Assembly (NCBI RefSeq): GCF_000196895.1
Contig: NC_014297.1
Coordinates: forward strand, 2,401,770-2,465,769
Length of the DNA: 64,000 bases
Origin: Halalkalicoccus jeotgali B3
GTDB taxonomy: Archaea; Halobacteriota; Halobacteria; Halobacteriales; Halalkalicoccaceae
Reading direction: 5' to 3'
Below, piece by piece: positions 17,915 through 26,105 of this stretch. Below the pieces are notes generated by a model that was given only the letters and a program-made list of their open reading frames with translations, was not told the DNA's origin and ran no database searches. Numbering within the stretch: the first letter of the stretch is position 1; each line of letters begins with the position of its first letter. A program made the translations under genes and the position numbers.

Positions 17915-19339
17915 GTGTCCACGGCCCACGAGAGTTCGCTCACCGAGGGCGGGTTGGTCCGCCCGATGGTCCGCCTCGCGTGGCCGATGGTCGTCATCCA
18001 ACTGCTGCAGGTCGCGTACAACGTCGCCGACACGGCGTTTCTGGGCGCGGTCTCGGAGGACGCCGTCGGCGCGCTGAGCCTCGCCTTCCCGCTGATCTTC
18101 TTTCTGATCTCGGTCGGTGGCGGGTTCACCGCCGCCGGCGCGATCCTCGTCGCCCAGTATACGGGGGCCGAAAGCGGCCGGAACGCCGACGTGATCGCGG
18201 GCCAGACCCTCGCGTTTGTCACCCTGCTTGCCTGCGTGCTGGCCGTTCTCGGTCACTTCTCGACCGACTGGCTACTCTCGCTGTTCCCCGCGGGCGCCGG
18301 CACCCAAGAGCGGATCGTCCCGCTTGCGGCCGATTATATGAGGATATACTTCCTCGGGCTGCCCTTCCTGTTCGGGTTTTTCATCTTCGTCTCGATCATG
18401 CGCGGGTACGGCAACACCCGCACGCCAATGCGCGTGATGATCGTCAGCGTCGTGATCAACGTCGCGCTCGACCCCCTGTTGATCTTCGGGCTCGGACCGT
18501 TCCCCAGACTGGGAATCGAGGGGGCGGCCATCGCCACCATCACTGCTCGGGCGATCGCAACCGGGCTGGGGCTGTACGTCCTCTTCTATACGAACGCCGG
18601 GCCGGACATCCAGCCTCACGATCTCGTTCCACGGTTCGACCACGTCCGCGACATCGTCAGACTGGGAACCCCGAGCGCGATCGAACAGTCCTCCTCCTCG
18701 CTCGCGTTCGTCGTCCTGACGGGGATGGTCGTCGCCTTCCCGCCCGAGATCGTCGCCGCCTATGGACTCGGAAACCGGCTGATCTCGCTGGTCTTCCTGC
18801 CGGCGATGGGGCTCTCCCAAGCGCTCGATACGGTCGTCGGCCAGAACCTCGGGGCCGACCGGCCCGACCGTGCCGCCCGCGCCTCGAAACTCGCGATGGG
18901 GCTGGTTTCGATAGTGATGGCCGGTCTCACCCTCGTTGCCTACCTCTTTCCCGAACCGATCGTGGGCGTGTTCCTCACCGCGGATACGCCCGGCGCGGCC
19001 GAAACCATCGCTTACGGCGTCGAGTACCTGCAGATCGCGGCGCTCATGTTCGTCTTCTTGGGCGTATTGCAGGTTCTCCTTGGGACCTTCAGGGGCGCGG
19101 GCAACACGAAGACCGCAATGGTCTTCTCGCTGATCACGCTCTGGGCGGTCCGCGTCCCGCTGACGTACTCTCTGGTCTTTGTCGCCGGCTGGGCCGAGAC
19201 GGGGATCTGGGTCGCGGTCGTGATGGGCGATGTGGTAGGTTGTCTCGTAGCGCTGGCGTGGTGGACGCGGGGAACGTGGAAGGAGAGCTACGTCGAGATC
19301 GAGCGCGAGCGCGCTCACGTCGGGGCGAGCGAGGACTGA
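17915..19339 (+). CDS. MATE family efflux transporter
   Basis: 474-residue membrane protein with about twelve hydrophobic segments in two related halves. The N-terminal half has MVRLAWPMVVIQLLQVAYNV and DTAFLGAVSEDAVGA. The second half has RLGTPSAIEQSSSSLAFVVL and GLSQALDTVVGQNLGADRPD. Members export drugs or metabolites in exchange for Na+ or H+; in a haloarchaeon Na+ is plausible, but the ion and substrate cannot be read here. The start is the GTG at 17915, chosen because no ATG precedes the first membrane helix. About 55 bases separate it from the deaminase stop. Confidence 0.92.
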   Translation: MSTAHESSLTEGGLVRPMVRLAWPMVVIQLLQVAYNVADTAFLGAVSEDAVGALSLAFPLIFFLISVGGGFTAAGAILVAQYTGAESGRNADVIAGQTLAFVTLLACVLAVLGHFSTDWLLSLFPAGAGTQERIVPLAADYMRIYFLGLPFLFGFFIFVSIMRGYGNTRTPMRVMIVSVVINVALDPLLIFGLGPFPRLGIEGAAIATITARAIATGLGLYVLFYTNAGPDIQPHDLVPRFDHVRDIVRLGTPSAIEQSSSSLAFVVLTGMVVAFPPEIVAAYGLGNRLISLVFLPAMGLSQALDTVVGQNLGADRPDRAARASKLAMGLVSIVMAGLTLVAYLFPEPIVGVFLTADTPGAAETIAYGVEYLQIAALMFVFLGVLQVLLGTFRGAGNTKTAMVFSLITLWAVRVPLTYSLVFVAGWAETGIWVAVVMGDVVGCLVALAWWTRGTWKESYVEIERERAHVGASED

Positions 19340-19340
19340 G

Positions 19341-20036
19341 TCAGTCCGCGAGTCGCCACTCGTTTGCGCCGCTGCGCTCGATAACCTCGCGGCGTTCCAT
19401 CTCGACGAGCACCTCGTCGAGGCGGTTGGGCTGGGCGATCTCCATCTCCATGCGTTCGAGATCGTGGAACTCCGAGAGGTAATGGCGGACCGCGTCGGGC
19501 GAAAACGTTTCCTCCTCGGCTCTCTCCATGACCCCCGAGATCAGGTCGATCATGTCCTCGATGAAGTTCCACGGGTAGACGATCCAAGCCCACTCCTCCA
19601 GGCGTTCGCCGATGAAATCGGGTTCGAACTCGCTGGTCTGGAGGAGTTGGAGGGTCGCGGTGCGGACCTCGCTTGCACCCCGTTCGGTCACGTACTCGTG
19701 GGCGCGCTCGATCGACCCGCCCGTATCCGCGATGTCGTCGATGATCAGGACGTCCTTGTCCTGTACCGAGCCCTCGGGCATCGGATAGCGGATCTGGGGC
19801 TCGCCGCTCTTCTGGGCCGTCCCCACGTAATGTTCCATTTTCAGGCTCGTCAGATCGTCGAGGCCGAGGAAATCGCAGATACAGCGCCCGGCGAACCAGC
19901 CCCCACGCGCCAGCGCGACGATCACGTCGGGTTCGAACGAAGAGCGTTTGACGTCTGTGCTCACCGCCCGGCAGAGTCCGTAAATGTACTCCCAGTTGGT
20001 GACCGTACAGTTGAACTCCTCGGGGAGATCGGACAT
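19341..20036 (-). CDS. Phosphoribosyltransferase with C-terminal winged-helix-like extension
   Basis: 231 residues. The type I phosphoribosyltransferase fold is shown by DVIVALARGGWFAGRCICDF and by the PRPP-binding loop DVLIIDDIADTGGSIE (about 93-108). A tail of about 75 residues after TFSPDAVRHYL looks like a small winged helix (RLDEVLVEMERREVIERSG). The family is widespread in haloarchaea and is annotated as xanthine/guanine- or general phosphoribosyltransferase; the base it uses is not known to me. The gene converges on the MATE transporter, with one base between stop codons. The start is the first Met of a well-behaved frame. Confidence 0.88.
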   Translation of the reverse strand: MSDLPEEFNCTVTNWEYIYGLCRAVSTDVKRSSFEPDVIVALARGGWFAGRCICDFLGLDDLTSLKMEHYVGTAQKSGEPQIRYPMPEGSVQDKDVLIIDDIADTGGSIERAHEYVTERGASEVRTATLQLLQTSEFEPDFIGERLEEWAWIVYPWNFIEDMIDLISGVMERAEEETFSPDAVRHYLSEFHDLERMEMEIAQPNRLDEVLVEMERREVIERSGANEWRLAD

Positions 20037-20152
20037 GCTATGGTGCTATCCAGACGCGCTCCCGGTTTAAGTCGTCTGGCTTCTCACGAACGCCCGATCC
20101 GTGCGGGGAAGTGGCCGGTAAAGATTTGACCCGGGTTCGACAAACGGTCGGT

Positions 20153-21163
20153 ATGGCGCTGTACGCGATCGACGATCTGGACGACGCGTGGGCGGCGACC
20201 CGCGAGTTCTTGACGCCGCTGTCAGTCAGGCGGGTCGCCGTCCTCGCCGTCGTCGTCTTCTTCGTCGGCGGAACCGGGATGAACCCCCTTGGCGGCAGTA
20301 GCGGAACCGGAACGGCCCCGGAGGCGGGACCCGGACCGGGAGCGAGCCTCGATGCGATCCAGGAGTTCGTCGCCCAGAACGCGCTCGCGATCGGCCTCAT
20401 CGGCGGCACGTTGCTCGCGGTGGTTCTCGGGTTCGTGTTCGTCGGCGCGCTCATGGAGTTCGTCTTCGTCCAGTCGCTTCGCACTGACGAGGTCCGCTTT
20501 TGGGACTACGCGCGTCGATACCTCGGCAACGGACTGCGGCTGTTTGGCTTCCGGCTCGGATTGGCGTTGCTGACCGTCCTTCCGGTTCTGGCCTTTCTCG
20601 GGGTCGGGCTGACGGCGATCGGGGCAGGATCGCTCACCCAGACCGGCGGGGCGGCGCTCGTGCTCATCGGACTGCTCGCGGTCGTCGTGTTCGTACTCGT
20701 CTCGCTGGTCGACTCGTTTACCACCGCGTTCGTCGTCCCCGTTATGCTCGTTCGCGATTCGGGCGTGCTCGACGCCTGGCGGGCGTTCTGGCCCACTCTT
20801 ACGGGCCAGTGGAAGCAGTACCTCGCGTACGCGGTCGCTGCGTTCGTCCTCAACGTCGCCCTCGGCATCGTGCTGTTCGTCGCCGTCGCGGCCGCGGCGC
20901 TCGTCCTCCTGATCCCGCTGGGTGTCGTCGTCGCGGGCACCGCGTTGCTCGCCCCCACTGTCGTTGCCCCCGTCGCGATCGCCCTCGGGGTACTGTTCGT
21001 CCTCGGGATCGTCGCGGTGGCGCTGGTCGTACAGGTCCCGATCCGGACGTACATGCGATATTACGCGCTGTTGATCCTCGGGGATACCGACGGGACGCTG
21101 GATCCGATCCCGGCGATCAGAGCGCGCGTCCGCGGGGACGGACGGGACCCCGAAACGATATAG
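20153..21163 (+). CDS. Haloarchaeal multi-spanning membrane protein (DUF7544-like)
   Basis: 336 residues with six or more hydrophobic segments. It begins MALYAIDDLDDAWAATREFL, followed by VRRVAVLAVVVFFVGG and a Gly/Ser/Pro-rich loop (GGSSGTGTAPEAGPGPGAS), then long hydrophobic helices. The opening and the loop followed by membrane spans match a haloarchaeal family that I recall as DUF7544, of unknown function. The start at 20153 is preferred over an in-frame start at 20111 because of this conserved opening. The second half (SLVDSFTTAFVVPVMLVRDS, then DAWRAFWPTLTGQWKQYLAY) is like the repeated segment of YciC-type membrane proteins, so a membrane scaffold role is possible. Confidence 0.75.
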   Translation: MALYAIDDLDDAWAATREFLTPLSVRRVAVLAVVVFFVGGTGMNPLGGSSGTGTAPEAGPGPGASLDAIQEFVAQNALAIGLIGGTLLAVVLGFVFVGALMEFVFVQSLRTDEVRFWDYARRYLGNGLRLFGFRLGLALLTVLPVLAFLGVGLTAIGAGSLTQTGGAALVLIGLLAVVVFVLVSLVDSFTTAFVVPVMLVRDSGVLDAWRAFWPTLTGQWKQYLAYAVAAFVLNVALGIVLFVAVAAAALVLLIPLGVVVAGTALLAPTVVAPVAIALGVLFVLGIVAVALVVQVPIRTYMRYYALLILGDTDGTLDPIPAIRARVRGDGRDPETI

Positions 21164-21185
21164 CGCCACCGACCCGACACCGGCC

Positions 21186-22088
21186 ATGGAACGACGGGTT
21201 CACCTGATCGATGCCTTCACCGGCGACCCTCTCGCCGGCAACGCCGCCGGCGTGGTACCCGATGCGGGGGAGTTGAGCGACGAGCAGCGCCAGGCGATCG
21301 CACGCGAACTCGCCGTCAGCGAGACGGCCTTCCTGAGCGACTCCGAGCGCGCCGACCGCCGGATCCGGTATTTCACGCCGACCACCGAGGTCGACCTCTG
21401 TGGGCACGCGACGATCGCGAGTCACGCCCACCTCTTCGAGGCGGGGACGCTCGACGCCGGGACGCACACCCTCGAAACCAACGTCGGCGTTCTCGATATC
21501 GAGGTCCGCTCTGACGGGACCGTCTGGATGGAACAGGACGACCCGCGGATCGAGCGGGTCGATCCCGACTACGAGACGGTCGCCGAGTCGCTCTCGATCG
21601 ATCGTGCGGCGCTCGAAGACGTCGGTGCGGACCTCCCGCTTGCGGTTTCCTCGACGGGGTTTCCCGTCCTCGTCGTCCCGGTGAACTTCCTCGAACACCT
21701 CGGAAACGCCGACCCCGACGACGGGGCGGTCGCCGAGCTCTGTGAGTCCGTCGGCGCGATGGGGATCTATGCATTCACGTTCGATACGCTTACGCCGGCG
21801 GCGACGCTTCACGGCCGGATGTTCGCACCGCGTGCGGGGATCGCCGAGGACCCCGTCACCGGGACCGCAAGCGGCGCGGCCGGGGCCTACCTCCGCGAGT
21901 TCGATGCGTTCGGTCCCTCCGAATTCCCCGAGGAGATGCACTTCGAGCAGGGCCACTTCGTGGACCGCCCGGGTGAGGTCCGGGTGCGGGTCGGCGGAAC
22001 GGTCCGCGTCGGCGGGCGCGCCGTCAAAGCGCTCTCGGGGACGCTTTCGGTGCCCGATCGCGGGACCGACGGGATCGTCGAGGCGTAG
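21186..22088 (+). CDS. PhzF family isomerase/epimerase-like protein
   Basis: 300-residue protein of the PhzF/diaminopimelate-epimerase fold. Conserved points are DAFTGDPLAGNAAGV at the N-terminus, the catalytic Glu in ELAVSETAFL (about 46), RYFTPTTEVDLCGHATIAS, and EDPVTGTASGAAGAYL in the second half. Known members catalyse proton shifts on small carboxylates, such as trans-2,3-dihydro-3-hydroxyanthranilate isomerisation in phenazine synthesis, but most are uncharacterised and no phenazine genes are present here. It begins 22 bases after the DUF7544-like gene and may be cotranscribed with it. Confidence 0.92.
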   Translation: MERRVHLIDAFTGDPLAGNAAGVVPDAGELSDEQRQAIARELAVSETAFLSDSERADRRIRYFTPTTEVDLCGHATIASHAHLFEAGTLDAGTHTLETNVGVLDIEVRSDGTVWMEQDDPRIERVDPDYETVAESLSIDRAALEDVGADLPLAVSSTGFPVLVVPVNFLEHLGNADPDDGAVAELCESVGAMGIYAFTFDTLTPAATLHGRMFAPRAGIAEDPVTGTASGAAGAYLREFDAFGPSEFPEEMHFEQGHFVDRPGEVRVRVGGTVRVGGRAVKALSGTLSVPDRGTDGIVEA

Positions 22089-22123
22089 CGATCCGTCTTC
22101 ACTCGAATTCGGGTAGTTGATTC

Positions 22124-22137
22124 CACGAACATTCGTG
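22124..22137. promoter_or_regulatory. Dyad upstream of ppsA (candidate operator)
   Basis: CACGAACATTCGTG is a perfect inverted repeat with 6-base arms and a 2-base spacer, centred 53 bases before the ppsA ATG. A T-rich stretch (ttctttactc) that could be the TATA region lies 13 bases further on. A dyad just upstream of a core promoter is the usual place for an activator in archaea. Confidence 0.4.
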
Positions 22138-22183
22138 CGGGTCGCAACCTTCTTTACTCGCCTCGGTGTCGATCCGACCATCA

Positions 22184-24499
22184 ATGGCAGTACGCTGGCT
22201 CGCGGAGATCGGCGCGGACGACATCGAAACCGTCGGTGGGAAGGGCGCCTCCCTCGGCGAGTTGACCGGTGCGGGCCTGCCAGTCCCGCCCGCGTTTATC
22301 GTCACCGCCGGGACCTACCGCGAGTTCATCGACGACGCCGGTATCGCGGACGAACTCCACGAGGCCGTCGACGTCGACGTCGAGGACTCGAAGGCGCTGG
22401 CCGCCGCCCAGAAACGCGCCGGAGAGCTCATCCTCGAGACGCCGTTTCCCGACGAGTTGCGCGAGGAGGTCCTCGCGGCCTACAGGGAGTTCGAAGACGA
22501 CCCCTTCGTCGCGGTGCGCTCCTCGGCGACCGCCGAGGACCTGCCCGACGCCTCGTTTGCCGGCCAGCAGGAGACGTTTCTGAACGTCACCGAGGCGGAC
22601 CTCTTAGAGCGCGTCAAGGAGTGTTGGGCCTCGCTGTTCACCCAGCGGGCGATCTACTACCGCAAACAGCAGGGCTTCGACAGCGAGGACGTCAACATCG
22701 CGGTCGTCGTCCAGCGGATGGTCGACGCCGAGAAGTCGGGCGTGATGTTCACGAGCCACCCCTCGACGGGCGACCCCCGGATCATCCTCGAGGCCGCGTG
22801 GGGACTCGGCGAGGCGGTCGTCTCGGGGTCGGTCTCGCCCGACAACTACGTCGTCGACCGCGAGAGCGGCACGATCGAGGAGGAGACCATCGCCACGAAG
22901 AAACTCCAGTGTGTCCGCGACGAGGAGACTGGCGAGACGATCGAGGAGGAAGTGCCCGAAGGAAAGCGAAACGAGCGGGTGCTCAGCGATGAGGAGATCG
23001 CCGAACTGATCGAACTGGGCGAGCGCGTCGAGGACCACTACGATACCCCCCAAGACGTCGAGTGGGCCATCGTTGGAGGGGAGGTGTTCATGCTCCAGTC
23101 GAGGCCGATCACGACGATCAGCGACGACGCCGGCGAGGAGGTCGAATCCGAGCTGATGAAAGGGATCGCCGACGGCGACGGGGGGACGATGGAGTACGAC
23201 GAACGCGAGGAGAGCGACGGGGACGGCGAGGAGCTCGTCCACGGACTGGGCTCTAGCCCCGGACGGGCGAGCGGCGCGGCCCGCATCGTCACCAAGCTCG
23301 ACCAGCTCGATAAGGTAAAAGAGGGCGACATCATCGTCACCGAGATGACGACGCCCGATATGGTGCCCGCGATGAAACGCGCCTCGGGGATCGTCACCGA
23401 CGAAGGCGGGATGACCTCCCACGCCGCGATCGTTTCGAGGGAACTGGGCGTGCCCGCCGTCGTCGGAACGACCAACGCGACGAAAGTGATCGAGGACGGC
23501 CAGCAGATCACCATCGACGGCGAACGGGGCAGCGTCGAGGCCGGTCGAGTCGACACCGGCGAACCCGAGCGCGAACCGATCGAGGAGGCCCGCCCCGAGA
23601 CACCGGTGAAACCGATGACCGCGACCGAGGTCAAAGTCAACGTCTCGATCCCCGAGGCCGCAGAACGGGCCGCCGCCACCGGTGCGGACGGCGTGGGCCT
23701 GTTGCGGATAGAGCACATGATCCTCTCGCTGGGCAAAACCCCCCAGAAGTTCGTCGCCGAGAACGGCGAGAAGGCCTACGTCGACGAGATCGTAAGCGGG
23801 ATCAGGGGCGTGGCCGACGAGTTCTATCCCCGGCCGGTTCGGGTCCGGACGCTCGACGCCCCGACCGACGAGTTCCGCCAGCTCGAGGGCGGCGAGGACG
23901 AACCCCACGAGCACAACCCGATGCTTGGCTATCGCGGGATCCGACGCAGTTTGGATCGGCCCGACGTCTTCGAGTACGAGCTGCGGGCGTTCAAACGCCT
24001 CTACGAGATGGGCTACGACAACGTCGAGATCATGTTCCCGCTCGTGAACGACGCCGAGGACGTCCTTGCGGCCCGCCGACTGATGCGGGAGGTGGGAATC
24101 GACACCGAGCGCCGGTCGTGGGGCGTGATGGTCGAGACGCCCGCGAGCGCGCTCTCGATCGAAGGGATGGCCGAAGCCGGCATCGACTTCGCCTCGTTTG
24201 GCACGAACGACCTCACCCAGTACACCCTCGCTGTGGATCGCAACAACGAGCACGTCGCGGACCGCTTCGACGAGCTCCATCCCGCAGTGTTAGAGCTGAT
24301 CGCAAGCACCATCGAGACCTGCCGGGAACACGACGTAAATACGAGCATCTGCGGGCAGGCCGGCTCGAAGCCGAAGATGGTCCAGCACCTCGTCAACACG
24401 GGCGTGAGCTCGATCAGCGCGAACATCGACGCCGTACGTGACGTCCAACACGAGGCAAAGCGCGTCGAGCAGAAGCTGGTGTTGGACTCGATCCGCTGA
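22184..24499 (+). CDS. ppsA: Phosphoenolpyruvate synthase
   Basis: 771-residue PEP synthase that makes phosphoenolpyruvate from pyruvate and ATP for gluconeogenesis. The N-terminal nucleotide-binding domain has VGGKGASLGEL and AVRSSATAEDLPDASFAGQQ. The swivelling phosphohistidine domain carries the catalytic His in DEGGMTSHAAIVSREL (about residue 411). The C-terminal barrel binds PEP, with TNDLTQYTLAVDR and ICGQAGSKPKMV near the end. The start at 22184 (MAVRWLAEIG) is preferred over 22166 because the usual N-terminus begins with this hydrophobic strand. A dyad-symmetric sequence lies about 50 bases upstream. The opposing enzyme, pyruvate kinase, is 5 kb away. Confidence 0.95.
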   Translation: MAVRWLAEIGADDIETVGGKGASLGELTGAGLPVPPAFIVTAGTYREFIDDAGIADELHEAVDVDVEDSKALAAAQKRAGELILETPFPDELREEVLAAYREFEDDPFVAVRSSATAEDLPDASFAGQQETFLNVTEADLLERVKECWASLFTQRAIYYRKQQGFDSEDVNIAVVVQRMVDAEKSGVMFTSHPSTGDPRIILEAAWGLGEAVVSGSVSPDNYVVDRESGTIEEETIATKKLQCVRDEETGETIEEEVPEGKRNERVLSDEEIAELIELGERVEDHYDTPQDVEWAIVGGEVFMLQSRPITTISDDAGEEVESELMKGIADGDGGTMEYDEREESDGDGEELVHGLGSSPGRASGAARIVTKLDQLDKVKEGDIIVTEMTTPDMVPAMKRASGIVTDEGGMTSHAAIVSRELGVPAVVGTTNATKVIEDGQQITIDGERGSVEAGRVDTGEPEREPIEEARPETPVKPMTATEVKVNVSIPEAAERAAATGADGVGLLRIEHMILSLGKTPQKFVAENGEKAYVDEIVSGIRGVADEFYPRPVRVRTLDAPTDEFRQLEGGEDEPHEHNPMLGYRGIRRSLDRPDVFEYELRAFKRLYEMGYDNVEIMFPLVNDAEDVLAARRLMREVGIDTERRSWGVMVETPASALSIEGMAEAGIDFASFGTNDLTQYTLAVDRNNEHVADRFDELHPAVLELIASTIETCREHDVNTSICGQAGSKPKMVQHLVNTGVSSISANIDAVRDVQHEAKRVEQKLVLDSIR

Positions 24500-24541
24500 C
24501 GAGAACGGAACCCATAAACGCCCCGCTTGGCCAGAGAGGGT

Positions 24542-25621
24542 ATGCAGCGGGCAGAGAGGGGAACTCCACAGTCGTTCGACCGGGTGCTCTCCTCGATGTG
24601 TACTGAGCCCCATCCCGCGGCCCGCCGGGCCGCCGAACGCTTTCTCGCGACGAACCCGGGCGACCCGGCGAGCTACCCCGCGGTCGCCGACCTCGAAACG
24701 CAAGCGATCGAGTACCTCGGCGAGATCGCCGGACTCGAAACCCCCGACGGGTACGTCGCGAGCGGGGGGACCGAGGCCAACATTCAGGCGGTGCGTGCGG
24801 CGCGGAACCTCGCGCGCGACGGGACCAGCGCCGACGGCGAATCGGTGAACGTCGTCGCCCCCGAGAGTGCCCACTTCAGCTTCCACAAGGCCGCAGGACT
24901 TCTCGACGTGGAGTTGCGCCTCGTTCCTACCGAGGACGGGAAGGCGGACCTCACGGCGGTCGAGGCTGCCGTCGACGAGGGGACGGCGCTCGTGGTCGGG
25001 ATCGCGGGCACTACCGAGTACGGCCGGGTCGATCCGATCGGCGAACTGGCCGAGCTCGCCCGCTCCGTGGGCGCCCGAACCCACATCGACGCGGCGTGGG
25101 GTGGCTTTTTGCTCCCCTTTAGCGACCACGAGTGGACCTTCGCGGACGCCCCGATCGACTCGATGACGATCGACCCCCACAAGGTCGGCCGGGCGGCGAT
25201 CCCCGCCGGCGGGTTTCTCGTCCGGGACCGGGCGCTGCTGGACGCGCTCGCGGTCGAGACGCCGTACCTCGAGTCCGCGAGTCAGGCGAGCCTGACGGGC
25301 ACGCGAAGCGGCGCAGGTGTCGCGAGCACGGTCGCCGCCTGCGAGGCGCTGTGGCCGGCGGGCTACCGGGAGAACTACGAGCGCGCCCGGGCGAACGCCG
25401 AGTGGCTGGCCGGCGAGCTTTCCGAGCGCGGCTTTCCGGTCGTCGAACCCGAACTCCCGATCGTCGCCGCCGACCTCCCGCAGGACCTCTTCGAGACGCT
25501 CCGGGAGGCCGGCTGGCGGATCTCCCGGACCGGCCGGGGGGAGCTTCGAGTGGTCTGTATGCCCCACGTCACCCGGGGGACGCTGGGGCGTTTTCTCGCC
25601 GACCTCGACAGTTACCGGTAA
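24542..25621 (+). CDS. mfnA: L-aspartate/L-tyrosine decarboxylase, MfnA type
   Basis: PLP-dependent group II decarboxylase of 359 residues. The PLP lysine is in [19 protein letters not shown] (about Lys218). Other features are [18 protein letters not shown] near residue 80 and [10 protein letters not shown] with the cofactor-contacting Asp-x-Ala. In archaea without bacterial PanD, this family supplies beta-alanine from aspartate for coenzyme A. The methanogen enzyme also makes tyramine for methanofuran, so aspartate is the likelier substrate in a haloarchaeon. The start at 24542 ([10 protein letters not shown]) is chosen over 24527. It follows ppsA by about 40 bases. Confidence 0.9.
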   Translation: MQRAERGTPQSFDRVLSSMCTEPHPAARRAAERFLATNPGDPASYPAVADLETQAIEYLGEIAGLETPDGYVASGGTEANIQAVRAARNLARDGTSADGESVNVVAPESAHFSFHKAAGLLDVELRLVPTEDGKADLTAVEAAVDEGTALVVGIAGTTEYGRVDPIGELAELARSVGARTHIDAAWGGFLLPFSDHEWTFADAPIDSMTIDPHKVGRAAIPAGGFLVRDRALLDALAVETPYLESASQASLTGTRSGAGVASTVAACEALWPAGYRENYERARANAEWLAGELSERGFPVVEPELPIVAADLPQDLFETLREAGWRISRTGRGELRVVCMPHVTRGTLGRFLADLDSYR

Positions 25622-25646
25622 GCCATTGGCGTCCGAAGGGCCGGGC

Positions 25647-26033
25647 GTGTACGACATCATCGTCGGCGTAGACACGGACGTAGAGCGCGCGCGGACGCAG
25701 GCGGAGGCGGTCGCGGCGCTGCCGGGACGCGGGGAGATCAACGCGATCCTCGTCCACGTCTTCGACAACGAGGACGGCGACATCGAGTCGGTCGAGGCCG
25801 TCTCGGAGGCCCGGTCGATCCTCGAGGAGGCGGACGTCGGGGTCACGACCGAGGGGATCGGCGGGGAGACGGCGATGGCGCTTCTCGACACCGCAGAACG
25901 GTACGACGCCGACTGCATCTGCGTCGCCGGTCGGAAGCGAAGTCCCGCGGGCAAGGCCATCTTCGGCAGCGTCACCCAGGACGTGATCATGGGCACCCAA
26001 CGCCCCACGCTGGTCTGTAGTCGCGAGGAGTGA
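25647..26033 (+). CDS. Universal stress protein, UspA family
   Basis: 128-residue single-domain UspA protein. It starts with the beta strand YDIIVGVDTDVERARTQAEA. The C-terminal ATP-loop pattern G-x2-G-x9-G-S is replaced by a looser form, CVAGRKRSPAGKAIFGSVTQ, in the family position, followed by RPTLVC. A GTG at 25647 is the best start because the protein then begins at the family's first strand; a TTG seven codons upstream is the alternative. It sits 26 bases after the mfnA stop and may be expressed with it. Confidence 0.85.
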   Translation: MYDIIVGVDTDVERARTQAEAVAALPGRGEINAILVHVFDNEDGDIESVEAVSEARSILEEADVGVTTEGIGGETAMALLDTAERYDADCICVAGRKRSPAGKAIFGSVTQDVIMGTQRPTLVCSREE

Positions 26034-26105
26034 CGCCGGCCGGTCGTCGGCAGTCGAAGGGGGAAAACCGGCGGGTTTAGGGGCCGCGGCGAGCCAGAAG
26101 GAGAC

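Noticed and set aside
17311-18222. 303-codon minus-strand open frame over the deaminase end and MATE start
   Set aside because: Crosses a gene boundary and is a shadow of both.
22604-24280. 558-codon minus-strand open frame across ppsA
   Set aside because: Antisense shadow of a GC-rich gene; the protein is rich in Asp/His/Arg and has no family features, while the plus-strand protein is a textbook PEP synthase.
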